Below the pieces are notes generated by a model, which saw only the letters and a program-made list of their open reading frames with translations, searched no databases and was not told the DNA's origin. The translations under genes were made by a program, and so were the position numbers. Of a stretch of DNA of 64,000 bases, positions 8,721-20,234 are shown piece after piece. Each line of letters begins with the position of its first letter. Within the stretch, counting starts at the first letter, position 1. Source of the DNA: Aldehydirespirator sp965203575 (GTDB lineage Bacteria; Actinomycetota; Acidimicrobiia; Acidimicrobiales; Aldehydirespiratoraceae); the NCBI GenBank assembly GCA_965203575.1, contig OZ241894.1, positions 2,232,001 to 2,296,000 on the forward strand, in the 5' to 3' direction.

Positions 8721-10025
8721 ATGAGCTTGGAAGACTCCTACCTGCCGCGGCTGCTGGACAGCAAGCTGCAGGACACGCTGCTGTACTCGCCCGCCGTCGT
8801 GATCGAGGGGCCTCGGGGCTGCGGCAAGACCACCACGGGCAGCCGGGCTGCGGAGTCGATGCTGGCGATGGACGAAGTGGAGATCGCCGAGGGGTCTGCG
8901 GGAGCGGTCCGCAGCCTGTTGGACCAACCCCCGCCGCTGCTGGTCGACGAGTGGCAGGTAGCCCCGGGACTGTGGAACGCCGTGAGGCGCGAGTGCGACC
9001 GCCGCGGCGGCGCGCCAGGTCAGTTCATCCTGACGGGCTCGTCGACACTCCCCGACGATCCGATCCGCCACTCGGGCGCCGGCAGGCTCGCCCCGCTTCG
9101 ACTACGAACCTTCTCGTCTTACGAGACCGGCTTCTCCAACGGCTCGGTGTCGCTGCGTGCCCTGTTGGGCGGGCAGACAGTGGACGCCGCCGCACAGCAG
9201 GCGCTGTCTCGGATCGATCTGGCCGAGACGATCTGTCGAGGAGGCTGGCCCGCCTCGCTGAGGATGCCGCTGGCACAGGCGCTGCGCTACGTGGAGGCCT
9301 ATGTGGACGCGATGTGCCGTATCGACATTCGACGCAGCGCCGACACTCCGGCGTATCGCAGCGCCGACACCGCCCGGCTGGTCCTGCGCTCCATCGCCCG
9401 CAACGTCGCAACCACGGCATCGGTCAGCGCCCTGGCCCGCGACACCGCAGCGGGCGAGCCGGTCTCGGCGCTGGACCGAAAGACGCTTCCTGCGTTCCTG
9501 GACGCGTTCGAGAGGGTCTTCCTGCGCGAGGACTGCCGGCCGTGGGGATTCCAGCCTGCATCGAAGAAGGCAATGCGCACTCGGCCCAAGCGCTTCCTGT
9601 GCGACCCTTCGATCGCCACCGCGGCTCTGCGCGTCAGTCCTCGCCGGTTGCTGGAGGCGCCCGACTTCATGGGCAACGCCTTCGAGTCGCTGGTCATGCG
9701 CGACCTGCGGGCCTACGCCGACGCCAACGACGCCGAGGTGCGCTACTACGCAGAGAGCGGTTTCGAGGTGGACGCGGTGGTAGAGGACCGCGACGGGTCG
9801 TGGATCGCCGTCGAGACCAAGTTGAGCCGCAGCGAGGACACGCTCAAGAAGGCCAGGCAGGCTCTCAAGTTGCTGGCTGGGCGGGCGGTCCAGTCGGGTA
9901 AGCGTCCTCCGTCCAAGCTGGTGGCCGTGTTCGGGGTCAACGCCGCCGGCGGGCACACCGGGCTGCGCATAGCCCACGAGGACGACGGTGTCGCAGTCGT
10001 GCCGGTAGCGGCGCTGGGTCCTTGA
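8721..10025 (+). CDS. AAA ATPase with C-terminal DUF4143 domain
   Basis: A 434-residue protein. The N-terminal AAA_14-type ATPase has Walker A GPRGCGKT at 30-37 and Walker B LLVDEWQ near 75-81. The C-terminal DUF4143 domain includes a nuclease-fold-like signature (EVDAVVEDRDG, then IAVETK near residues 350-370). Such ATPases are widespread, often solitary, in genomes rich in toxin-antitoxin loci; their function is unknown. It is preceded by a palindromic operator candidate and has its own likely leaderless promoter. A second member of the family is encoded at 62011-63240 on the other strand; the two share domain order but only local identity. Confidence 0.85.
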   Translation: MSLEDSYLPRLLDSKLQDTLLYSPAVVIEGPRGCGKTTTGSRAAESMLAMDEVEIAEGSAGAVRSLLDQPPPLLVDEWQVAPGLWNAVRRECDRRGGAPGQFILTGSSTLPDDPIRHSGAGRLAPLRLRTFSSYETGFSNGSVSLRALLGGQTVDAAAQQALSRIDLAETICRGGWPASLRMPLAQALRYVEAYVDAMCRIDIRRSADTPAYRSADTARLVLRSIARNVATTASVSALARDTAAGEPVSALDRKTLPAFLDAFERVFLREDCRPWGFQPASKKAMRTRPKRFLCDPSIATAALRVSPRRLLEAPDFMGNAFESLVMRDLRAYADANDAEVRYYAESGFEVDAVVEDRDGSWIAVETKLSRSEDTLKKARQALKLLAGRAVQSGKRPPSKLVAVFGVNAAGGHTGLRIAHEDDGVAVVPVAALGP

Positions 10026-10083
10026 GCAATCTCCGCTGACGGTGCTCGCGACCGGTGCGTTGTCGGCGTAGACTGGAGCCCGG

Positions 10084-10101
10084 CCGGGCATTGATGCCCG
10101 G
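10084..10101. promoter_or_regulatory. 8-bp inverted repeat in the fusA leader
   Basis: CCGGGCAT-TG-ATGCCCGG, a perfect dyad about 180 bases before fusA in a 254-base gap that has no gene. The loop of two bases suits a protein operator better than an RNA hairpin. A weak -10-like TAGACT lies just upstream near 10070. Confidence 0.4.
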
Positions 10102-10279
10102 TTGCGGCTTGGTGGTGGCACCGAGTCGGCTCGGCTGCTATCGGCCGAATCCCGCTGGAACGCACCGACGCACCCCGCACCACGTCTCCGAACCCCATGG
10201 ACCGCTGACGAGCCCGCCCGGCCGCTAGCGGCCTGGACCCGCGAGAACGCCCGCTCCCAATCCATCCAGGAAGCCCGCA

Positions 10280-12364
<2,085 letters not shown>

Positions 12365-12404
12365 TCCGAAGTCCTCAACCAACCGACCACAAGAGGAAGC
12401 ACCC

Positions 12405-13592
<1,188 letters not shown>

Positions 13593-13607
13593 CGGCGGGG
13601 TCTCGCG

Positions 13608-13928
13608 GTGGCGGCCAAGCACAGGGTCCGGATCAGGCTCAAGGCCTACGACCACGAGATCCTCGACCAGTCCACGAAGAAGATCGTCGAGACGGTCAAG
13701 CGAACCCAGGCGAACTTCAGCGGGCCCGTGCCGCTGCCCACCGAGAAGCACCGTTACACGGTGGTGCGCTCCCCCTTCAAGGACAAGGACTCCCGCGAGC
13801 ACTTCGAGATGCACATCCACAAGCGGCTGCTCGACATCCTCGAGCCGTCCAAGAAGACGGTGGACACGCTCCAGCGCCTCGAAGTCCCCGCCGGCGTCGA
13901 CATAGAGCTCAAAGTCCAGCAGGCCTAG
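13608..13928 (+). CDS. rpsJ: 30S ribosomal protein S10
   Basis: S10 (106 residues, GTG start at 13608, 15 bases after tuf) is a small-subunit head protein. The sequence KHRVRIRLKAYDHEILDQS and the conserved loop PLPTEKHRYTVVRSP are standard. Normally S10 is followed directly by rplC. Here the gene ends 7 bases from the end of a convergent permease gene on the minus strand, so the S10 operon is split after its first gene. Confidence 0.97.
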   Translation: MAAKHRVRIRLKAYDHEILDQSTKKIVETVKRTQANFSGPVPLPTEKHRYTVVRSPFKDKDSREHFEMHIHKRLLDILEPSKKTVDTLQRLEVPAGVDIELKVQQA

Positions 13929-13935
13929 GCCGGGA

Positions 13936-15075
13936 TCAGGCTTCGGCCGTTTCGGCGGGCTCCTCCTCGTCGGCGGTCGCGGCGGGCTCCTCGTCGGCGT
14001 CTGCCGGTTCGCCGGGCCCGGCGCGCTGGTCGAGCCAGCTGGAGATGAAGGCCTGGGCGGTGGCTGCCACGGGCAGGGCCAGGAACGCTCCCACGATGCC
14101 CAGCAGCGCGGTGCCCGCGATCACCGAGCCGAAGGCCAGGGCGACGTGGATCTCCATCGTGTGCGCCGTGATCCGGGGTGACAGGAAGTAGTTCTCCAAC
14201 TGCTGGTAGACGACCAGCACGATCAGCACGAAGAGTCCGCTGCGGGGCTCGTGCAGCAGCGCGACCAGCACCGGCAGCACCCCTGCGATGTATGCGCCGA
14301 TCACGGGGATGAACTGCGACACGACCCCCACCCATATGGCCAGTGCGATGGGCGAGGGCACGTCCAGCAGAGCGAACGCACCCCAGTGGATCAACGCGGA
14401 GATCAGCGCCAGGATCGTGCGGGAGTACATGTAGCCGCCGGTCTTGTTCATGGCCAGATCCCAGATCTCGGTCACCATCGCGGCCCGGCGCTCGCTCAGC
14501 CGCGACGACACCATCCGGCGGAGCTTGGGTCCGTCGGCCACGAGGTAGAAGGTGAACAGGGCGATGGTGAACACCTGGAAGAGAAGATTGACCACCGTCG
14601 CGCCGGCGTTGACCACATCGTCGGCGAACCGGCTGGCCAGGTCCTGGGCCCCCCCGCCCGCCAGGAACTCGTCCTTGAGCGTGTCGAACTCCACCTCGAG
14701 GCCGAAGGTGTCGTCGAGCCAGCCCTCGATGTCATCGATGTAGCCGGGGGCCTTGTCGATCAGGTAGGTGGTCTCCGAGGCGAGCGCACTGCCGACCAGC
14801 GCCGAGAAGCCGGCGGCGGCCACCGCGACGACCAGGAACGCGATAGCGGTGCCGATGCCCCGGCGGATGCCCCGGCGGGCCATGGCGTTCACTGCCGGCT
14901 CCAGAGCGAACGCGATGAACAGCGACACGACCAGCACTACGAGCAGTGTCCTCAGTGCCCGTATCACGCCCACGGCGTAGAAGGCGGCCAGGCCACCGAC
15001 CCAGAACCCGACGATGGCCCGCTTGACCCAAACCGGCACGGTCCTGCCGTCGTCCATCGCCGCGACCATAGCCAC
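13936..15075 (-). CDS. AI-2E family (TqsA/PerM-like) membrane transporter
   Basis: A 379-residue polytopic protein. Hydrophobic segments at about 19-37, 42-58 and 74-94 are followed by an extracytoplasmic-like stretch (about 100-190) and then further helices with the family block WVGVVSQFIPVIGAYIAGVL and the end block GIVGAFLALPVAATAQAF. This is the AI-2E transporter family, whose substrates are mostly unproven. The C-terminus is a soluble acidic Ala/Glu tail. The gene is antisense to and lodged between rpsJ and rplC. Its start is near 15075; the region 15076-15393 would be a divergent promoter region shared with rplC. Confidence 0.88.
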   Translation of the reverse strand: MAMVAAMDDGRTVPVWVKRAIVGFWVGGLAAFYAVGVIRALRTLLVVLVVSLFIAFALEPAVNAMARRGIRRGIGTAIAFLVVAVAAAGFSALVGSALASETTYLIDKAPGYIDDIEGWLDDTFGLEVEFDTLKDEFLAGGGAQDLASRFADDVVNAGATVVNLLFQVFTIALFTFYLVADGPKLRRMVSSRLSERRAAMVTEIWDLAMNKTGGYMYSRTILALISALIHWGAFALLDVPSPIALAIWVGVVSQFIPVIGAYIAGVLPVLVALLHEPRSGLFVLIVLVVYQQLENYFLSPRITAHTMEIHVALAFGSVIAGTALLGIVGAFLALPVAATAQAFISSWLDQRAGPGEPADADEEPAATADEEEPAETAEA

Positions 15076-15393
15076 CGGCGCCCGCGGCTAGGGGGACCAC
15101 CCCGGGGTCCTGGTCTCCCGCTCTTGTTCGCTGCGCTCACGGACCGCTCGGGCCCCGGCCTTCCCCCGTCGGCCTCCGGCGGGTTGGGGCAGGGGAGGGC
15201 CGCCGTTACACTCCGCCTTTCGCCTCGGGCCGTCCGGGGCGAGTACGAATCGACGTCCGCACAGGCCCTTGTGGGATCCCCAGTGGGGTACCGCGGGGAA
15301 CCGTGCGGCACAACCGAGTAGCCGCTCCGCCGGGCAAGCCCGAGCGGAGCGTTCGCGTGAGCGGTGCTTGCGCCCAGATGTCAGGACGAGGCC
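15076..15393. other. Divergent intergenic region between permease and rplC
   Basis: 318 bases with no credible gene. It must contain promoters for both the permease (minus) and the rplC-to-rpoA run (plus). It contains a 41-base dispersed repeat (15114-15154) with a near-identical copy at 37510-37550. GC-rich with several short dyads; no clear -10/-35 pair could be picked. Confidence 0.5.
15114..15154. repeat. Dispersed 41-bp repeat, copy 1
   Basis: Begins TCTCCCGCTCTTGTTCGCTG and ends CCGCTCGGGCC. It matches 37510-37550 at 39 of 41 positions, same orientation. Both copies lie in gene gaps, which suggests a family of intergenic repeats. Confidence 0.8.
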
Positions 15394-16032
15394 ATGGCCA
15401 CAAAGGCGATCGTCGGCACCAAGGTCGGCATGACCCAGGTGTGGGACGACAACAACCAGGTCGTCGGCGTCACCGTCCTGCGGGTCTCGCCGTGCCGTGT
15501 CGTGCAGGTGAAGACCAATGAGAACGACGGCTACAGCGCGATACAGGTCACCTACGGCATGGTCGACCCGGCCCGGCTCACCCAGCCCGAGGCCGGACAC
15601 TTCCAGAGGGCGGGCGTGGATCCGGGCCGTTCCGTCCTGGAGCTGCGCCTCGACGACGTGAGCGAGTACGCCGTCGGCCAGGAGATCAGCGTCGACCTCC
15701 TCGATTCCGGTGAGAAGGTCGACGTGACCGCGGTGTCCAAGGGCAAGGGATTCACCGGCGTGATGAAACGCCACGGCTTCAAGGGACAGCCTGCCGGCCA
15801 TGGCGCTCACAAGGTGCACCGCAAGCCCGGAGCGGTCGGCCAGTGCGCCACCCCCTCGAGGGTGTTCAAGGGCAAGAAGCTGCCCGGGCGGGCCGGAGCC
15901 ACCCGGGTCACGACGCTCAACCTCGAAGTGGTGAAGGCCGACGCCGATGCCGAGGTGCTGCTGGTCAAGGGGGCTGTACCGGGGCCGAAGGGCGGAACCG
16001 TAGTCGTGCGCAACGCGGTGAAGGACGGCTGA
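15394..16032 (+). CDS. rplC: 50S ribosomal protein L3
   Basis: L3 (212 residues) is an early-assembly large-subunit protein reaching to the peptidyl-transferase centre. The sequence MATKAIVGTKVGMTQVWDD and the loop region KGKGFTGVMKRHGFKGQPAG with HRKPGAVGQ are typical. The start is ATG 15394, preceded by AGGACGAGG. It is the first gene of the long run after the permease interruption and must be transcribed from a promoter in 15076-15393 or by read-through from rpsJ past the antisense gene. Confidence 0.97.
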   Translation: MATKAIVGTKVGMTQVWDDNNQVVGVTVLRVSPCRVVQVKTNENDGYSAIQVTYGMVDPARLTQPEAGHFQRAGVDPGRSVLELRLDDVSEYAVGQEISVDLLDSGEKVDVTAVSKGKGFTGVMKRHGFKGQPAGHGAHKVHRKPGAVGQCATPSRVFKGKKLPGRAGATRVTTLNLEVVKADADAEVLLVKGAVPGPKGGTVVVRNAVKDG

Positions 16033-16036
16033 GGCC

Positions 16037-16702
16037 ATGGAGCCGGTGAAGGTGGTGACCCCGAAGGGCAGGAAGGTCGGCGAGGTCCTCCTCGACGACT
16101 CGATCTTCGACGTGGAGCCCAACATCGGCGTGATGCACCAGGTGGTGACCGCCCAGCTCGCGGCCCGCCGGGCCGGCACCCACAGCACCAAGGGCCGGGC
16201 CGAGGTGGCCGGGGGCGGCTCCAAGCCCTGGCGCCAGAAGGGCACCGGCCGGGCCCGCCACGGCTCGATCCGGTCCCCGCAATGGCGGGGTGGCGGTGCG
16301 GCCCACGGTCCCAAGCCCCGCGACTACCGCCAGCGCACTCCCAAGAAGATGAAGCGCCTGGCCCTCGCCTCGGCCCTGTCGGACCGGGCCCGCGCCGGCA
16401 GCGTGATCGTGGTGGACAGCTGGCGCTTCGACGGGCCCCGCACCCGCGACGCCGCGGCGGCCCTCGATGCCATCGGAGCGACGGGCAAGATCCTGGTGGT
16501 GCTGGGCGACGACGACTCCGACGCACAGAAGAGCTTCCGCAATCTCCCGCCGGTGCACTGCCTGCACTACCGCGAGCTGAACACCTACGACGTGCTCAAC
16601 AGCGATGTGGTCGTTTTCACGTCGGACACCCTCCCCGGTGGCCGCGGCGCTGACGGCCAACGCCCCGACGGCGCTGAGAGCAACGGCGACTCCGATGCGT
16701 GA
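16037..16702 (+). CDS. rplD: 50S ribosomal protein L4
   Basis: L4 (221 residues) lines the peptide exit tunnel. The conserved extended loop GSKPWRQKGTGRARHGSIRS is at about 55-75, with GGGAAHGPKPRDY after it. ATG at 16037, 4 bases after rplC. The C-terminal ~15 residues are a Gly/Asp-rich tail (GADGQRPDGAESNGDSDA), and its coding end overlaps the rplW start by 8 bases. In E. coli L4 autoregulates this operon; no equivalent leader was recognisable here. Confidence 0.96.
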   Translation: MEPVKVVTPKGRKVGEVLLDDSIFDVEPNIGVMHQVVTAQLAARRAGTHSTKGRAEVAGGGSKPWRQKGTGRARHGSIRSPQWRGGGAAHGPKPRDYRQRTPKKMKRLALASALSDRARAGSVIVVDSWRFDGPRTRDAAAALDAIGATGKILVVLGDDDSDAQKSFRNLPPVHCLHYRELNTYDVLNSDVVVFTSDTLPGGRGADGQRPDGAESNGDSDA

Positions 16703-16985
16703 CCACCGCGATGTGATCCTGCGCCCCGTCGTGTCGGAGAAGAGCTACGCGCTGCTCGCCGACAACGTCTACACCTTCGTCGTCGCCCCGCAGGCCACGA
16801 AGCCGGAGATCCGGGCTGCGGTGGAGGCGATCTTCGACGTGGAGGTGGTGAAGGTGAACACGCTGCGCCGCAAGGGCAAGCGGCGCCACAACCGCCGCAA
16901 CAACACCTGGGGTCGGCGTCCCGACACCAAACGAGCCCTGGTCACACTGGCCGCGGGCGATTCGATCGATCTCTTCGAGGCCTGA
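16695..16985 (+). CDS. rplW: 50S ribosomal protein L23
   Basis: L23 (96 residues) sits at the exit tunnel and docks trigger factor and SRP. The start ATG 16695 gives MRDHRDVILRPVVSEKSYAL, the expected opening; a longer frame from 16605 would run deep into rplD. It overlaps the end of rplD by 8 bases. The RNA-binding segment VNTLRRKGKRRHNRRNNTWG is intact. Confidence 0.95.
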   Translation: MRDHRDVILRPVVSEKSYALLADNVYTFVVAPQATKPEIRAAVEAIFDVEVVKVNTLRRKGKRRHNRRNNTWGRRPDTKRALVTLAAGDSIDLFEA

Positions 16986-16986
16986 C

Positions 16987-17823
16987 ATGGCGATCCGCAA
17001 GCGCAAGCCGACCAGTCCCGGCCGCCGGTTCCAGACCGCGTCGGACTTCTCCGAGATCACCCGCTCGCAGCCTGAGCGCAGCCTCCTTGTGAAGCAGTCG
17101 GGCACCGGCGGCCGCAACAACCATGGCCGCAAGACGTCCCGTCACCGCGGCGGCGGCCACAAGCAGCGCTACCGCAAGATCGACTTCACCCGGACCAAGG
17201 ACAACGTCCCGGCCACGGTGGCCGCCATCGAGTACGACCCGAACCGCACCTGCCGCATCGCGCTGCTCCACTATCACGACGGAGAGAAGCGTTACATCCT
17301 GGCGCCCAGGGGCCTGGAGGTGGGCGACCGGATCATGTCGGGCTCCCGGTCGGAGGTCCGCCCGGGCAACGCCATGGCCCTGCGCTACATCCCGGTGGGC
17401 ACGGTCGTGCACAACGTGGAGTTGAAGGCCGGCGGCGGCGGGCGCATAGGCCGCAGCGCCGGAGCCAGCGTGCAGCTCGTGGCCAAGGAGGGCCGGTTCG
17501 CCACCCTTCGCCTGCCCAGCACGGAGATGAGGCGCGTGCCGATCGACTGCCGGGCCACGATCGGCGAGGTCGGCAACTCCGAGCACGAGCTCACCAAGAT
17601 CGGGAAGGCGGGCCGCAACCGCTGGAAGGGCGTGCGGCCCCAGACGCGGGGCGTGGCCATGAACCCGGTCGACCACCCCCTCGGCGGCGGGGAGGGCAAG
17701 TCCTCGGGCGGGCGCCACCCGGTGTCTCCCTGGGGCAAGCCCGAGGGACGGACCCGCGCCCGCCGCAAGGACTCCGACAAGCTGATCGTTCGACGCCGCC
17801 GCCGGCGCGGCACCCGGAGGTAG
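16987..17823 (+). CDS. rplB: 50S ribosomal protein L2
   Basis: L2 (278 residues) binds 23S rRNA near the peptidyl-transferase centre. The opening MAIRKRKPTSPGRRF, the central SAGASVQLVAKEG and the end block MNPVDHPLGGGEGKSSGGRHP with the conserved histidine are present. ATG one base after the rplW stop; RBS overlaps rplW end. Normal length. Confidence 0.98.
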   Translation: MAIRKRKPTSPGRRFQTASDFSEITRSQPERSLLVKQSGTGGRNNHGRKTSRHRGGGHKQRYRKIDFTRTKDNVPATVAAIEYDPNRTCRIALLHYHDGEKRYILAPRGLEVGDRIMSGSRSEVRPGNAMALRYIPVGTVVHNVELKAGGGGRIGRSAGASVQLVAKEGRFATLRLPSTEMRRVPIDCRATIGEVGNSEHELTKIGKAGRNRWKGVRPQTRGVAMNPVDHPLGGGEGKSSGGRHPVSPWGKPEGRTRARRKDSDKLIVRRRRRRGTRR

Positions 17824-17827
17824 AGCC

Positions 17828-18106
17828 ATGCCTCGCAGCCTCAAGAAGGGTCCCTTCGTGGACGACCATCTGCTGCGCAAGATTGACGAGCTCAACGAGC
17901 GCAACGAGAAGAGGGTCGTCAAGACGTGGTCGCGCCGGTCCACCATCATCCCCGACATGGTGGGTCACACCCTGGCGGTGCACGACGGCCGCAAGCACGT
18001 GCCGGTCTACATCACCGAGTCGATGGTGGGCCACAAGCTGGGCGAGTTCGCACCCACCCGTACGTTCCGGTTTCACGCCGGCCAGGAGCGGGGGGCTCGT
18101 CGCTGA
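17828..18106 (+). CDS. rpsS: 30S ribosomal protein S19
   Basis: S19 (92 residues) is in the 30S head, near the A-site finger. MPRSLKKGPFVDDHLLRKI and the block TWSRRSTIIPDMVGHTLAVH are typical. The stop overlaps the rplV start as TGATG, indicating coupled translation. Confidence 0.97.
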   Translation: MPRSLKKGPFVDDHLLRKIDELNERNEKRVVKTWSRRSTIIPDMVGHTLAVHDGRKHVPVYITESMVGHKLGEFAPTRTFRFHAGQERGARR

Positions 18107-18816
18107 TGGTCGGGGTCAAGACCAACGAGCGGCCCGGAACACGGGCACGAGCCTCCTACGTGCGCAGCTCGGCGTACAAGGCCCGCGAGGTGCTCAACCT
18201 CATCCGGGGCAAGAGTTGTGCCGACGCCCAGGACATCCTGGCCTTCTCGGACCGCGACGTGGCCCAGCCCATAGGCAAGGTCCTTGACTCGGCCCTGGCC
18301 AATGCCGAGCACAACGACGGTCTCGACGCCGACGAGCTGTACGTGTCGGCCTGCTACGCCGACGAGGGGCCGACTCTCAAGCGCTGGCGGCCCCGGGCCC
18401 GGGGTCGGGCCACCCGCATCCGCAAGCGCACGTGCCACATCACGGTGATCGTGAGCCGCTACGACCCCGAGACGCTCGAGAAGGTGCGGGCCAAGCAGTC
18501 ACAGCGCGGCGTCGCCACCGCGGAGGCCCGCCGCCGCCGGGTGGCCCGGTCCCGTGCTGCCGCCCAAACGGAGCAAGCGGCGTCCGACGAGCAAGCCGAA
18601 GAGACGGACGTGCAGGCGGAAGCCGACGTGGAGGCCCAGGCCGCGGCCGTGGTTGAGGCCACCGAGGCCGCCATGGCCGGCGACGGCGACGCCGACGACG
18701 CCGAAGAGTCCGGCAAGGCTGGCAAGGCTGAGGAGTCCGACGGCGCTGAGGAGTCGGGCAAGGCTGAGGAGTCCGACGACGCTGAAGAGTCCGACAAGGC
18801 TGACGGGAGCGGCTGA
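18106..18816 (+). CDS. rplV: 50S ribosomal protein L22 with long acidic C-terminal tail
   Basis: L22 starts at ATG 18106 (TGATG overlap with rpsS), giving 236 residues against about 110-130 for the family. Residues 1-~115 are a normal L22 (SSAYKAREVLNLIRGKS; the tunnel hairpin KRWRPRARGRATRIRKRTCH). The following ~110 residues are low complexity: first Ala/Glu/Asp-rich, then repeated EESGKAE / EESDDAEESDK-type units encoded by imperfect short DNA repeats (about 18690-18810). The tail should project from the ribosome surface as a disordered acidic extension. Its stop overlaps rpsC as TGATG. The tail encoding is in frame and not a shift. Confidence 0.95.
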   Translation: MVGVKTNERPGTRARASYVRSSAYKAREVLNLIRGKSCADAQDILAFSDRDVAQPIGKVLDSALANAEHNDGLDADELYVSACYADEGPTLKRWRPRARGRATRIRKRTCHITVIVSRYDPETLEKVRAKQSQRGVATAEARRRRVARSRAAAQTEQAASDEQAEETDVQAEADVEAQAAAVVEATEAAMAGDGDADDAEESGKAGKAEESDGAEESGKAEESDDAEESDKADGSG

Positions 18817-19715
18817 TGGGTCAGAAGGTCAACCCCTACGGGTTCCGCTTGGGCGTAACCACCGAATGGAAGAGCCGCTGGTTCGCCGACCGCAAGGAGT
18901 ATGCGGACAACGTCATCGAGGACTGGAAGATCCGGGACTTCCTGATGACCGAGCTGCCTCATGCGGCCATCAGCCGCGTGGAGGTGGAACGCACCCGCGA
19001 CCGCCTGCGCGTCGACGTGCACACCGCGCGGCCCGGCATCGTGATCGGCCGGCGCGGCGCCGAAGCCGACCGGCTGCGGGCCGGCCTCACCGAGATCAGC
19101 GGCAACCCCCGGGTGCAGCTCAACATCCAGGAGATCAAGCAGCCCGAACTCGACGCCGCCCTGATCGCCCAGGGAGTCGCCGACCAGCTCACCGGCCGCG
19201 TGGCCTTCCGTCGAGCGATGAAGCGGGCCGTGCAGAACGCTCAGCGGGCTGGTGCCCTGGGAATCCGGGTGCAGTGCTCCGGGCGGCTGGGCGGCTCGGA
19301 GATGGCCCGCACCGAGTGGTACCGCGAGGGGCGGGTGCCGCTTCACACCCTGCGGGCCGATGTGGACTACGGGTTCCGCGAAGCCCGCACCACCTACGGC
19401 CGGATCGGTGTGAAGGTGTGGCTCTACAAGGGCGACATCCTGCCCTACAAGACGCTCTCCGAGGACAAGGCCTCCAAGGAGGCCGCCATGGCCGCGGGGG
19501 AGACGTCGGGCCCCGGGGCCAGGCCCCGCAAGATCGTCTCGTCCTCGGCAGCCCGGCGCCGCGAGTTCAGCGACGAGGTAGTCGACGAGGAGCCGGCGCC
19601 GCTCATCGGCGAGGCCGACCCGGAGTTCGAGAAGCTGCTCGACGAGGAGGCCGCCATCGAGGCCTCCACCCGCGAGCACCACGAGACGCCGCACTTCCGT
19701 CCCGGCGACGACTGA
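18816..19715 (+). CDS. rpsC: 30S ribosomal protein S3
   Basis: S3 (299 residues) forms part of the mRNA entry tunnel. MGQKVNPYGFRLGVTTEWKS, the KH domain with the GXXG-type segment VIGRRGAEADRL, and the C-terminal GTGEIARTE-like block (SGRLGGSEMARTEWYREG) are present. The last ~80 residues form an acidic extension (SDEVVDEEPAPLIGEADPE onwards), longer than the ~215-250 residue norm. It overlaps the rplV stop by one base. rplP follows after 19 bases. Confidence 0.96.
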   Translation: MGQKVNPYGFRLGVTTEWKSRWFADRKEYADNVIEDWKIRDFLMTELPHAAISRVEVERTRDRLRVDVHTARPGIVIGRRGAEADRLRAGLTEISGNPRVQLNIQEIKQPELDAALIAQGVADQLTGRVAFRRAMKRAVQNAQRAGALGIRVQCSGRLGGSEMARTEWYREGRVPLHTLRADVDYGFREARTTYGRIGVKVWLYKGDILPYKTLSEDKASKEAAMAAGETSGPGARPRKIVSSSAARRREFSDEVVDEEPAPLIGEADPEFEKLLDEEAAIEASTREHHETPHFRPGDD

Positions 19716-19734
19716 GAGAACTGCGAGAACCGTC

Positions 19735-20151
19735 ATGTTGATGCCGCGCAAGGTTCGCCACCGCAAGCACCATCGGGGCCGTACCAAGGGTGTCGCGAAG
19801 GGACGCACCGAGGTCGCCCACGGCGACTTCGGCATCCAGGCCCTCGAGCCCGGGTGGCTCACGTCCCGCCAGATCGAGGCCGCCCGTGTGGCCATGACCC
19901 GCCACATCAAGCGGGGCGGCAAGGTCTGGATCAACGTGTTCCCCGACAAGCCGGTGACCAAGAAGCCGGCCGAGACGCGGATGGGGTCGGGCAAGGGCAA
20001 CCCCGAGCACTGGGTGGCAGTCGTGCGGCCCGGCCGCGTCCTGTTCGAGCTGTCCTACCACGACGAGGGCATCGCACGGGGCGCCATCGACCGGGCCATC
20101 CAGAAGCTGCCGATGAAGGCCCGCTTCATCGCTCGGGACGAGGGGTTCTAG
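19735..20151 (+). CDS. rplP: 50S ribosomal protein L16
   Basis: L16 (138 residues) binds near the A-site tRNA elbow. The opening MLMPRKVRHRKHHRGRTKG and the block MGSGKGNPEHWVAVVRPGR are diagnostic. ATG 19735 is chosen (actinobacterial L16 often starts MLMPRK); 19741 is possible. Its last codons (RDEGF, stop TAG) are copied 51 bases downstream as the end of a junction mini-ORF. Confidence 0.96.
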   Translation: MLMPRKVRHRKHHRGRTKGVAKGRTEVAHGDFGIQALEPGWLTSRQIEAARVAMTRHIKRGGKVWINVFPDKPVTKKPAETRMGSGKGNPEHWVAVVRPGRVLFELSYHDEGIARGAIDRAIQKLPMKARFIARDEGF

Positions 20152-20234
20152 ATGGCCCGCGCCAAGGCCCTGACCGATCTCGGCCCGGAGGAGGGGTTCT
20201 AGATGGCCCGCGCCAAGGCCCTTACCGATCTCGG
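20140..20234 (+). repeat. Tandem duplication of the rplP/rpmC stop-start junction
   Basis: 20140-20183 and 20191-20234 (44 bases each, period 51) differ at one position only. Each copy contains the last codons of rplP, TAG, then ATG and the first codons of rpmC. The period is a multiple of three. Confidence 0.95.
20152..20202 (+). other. Junction mini-ORF (16 codons plus stop) between rplP and rpmC
   Basis: ATG directly after the rplP TAG. It encodes MARAKALTDLGPEEGF: the first 11 residues equal the L29 N-terminus and the end equals the L16 C-terminus (EGF, stop). Its TAG abuts the rpmC ATG exactly as the rplP TAG abuts its own ATG. It is the least diverged of the set of chimeric mini-ORFs in this operon. 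Confidence 0.75.
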
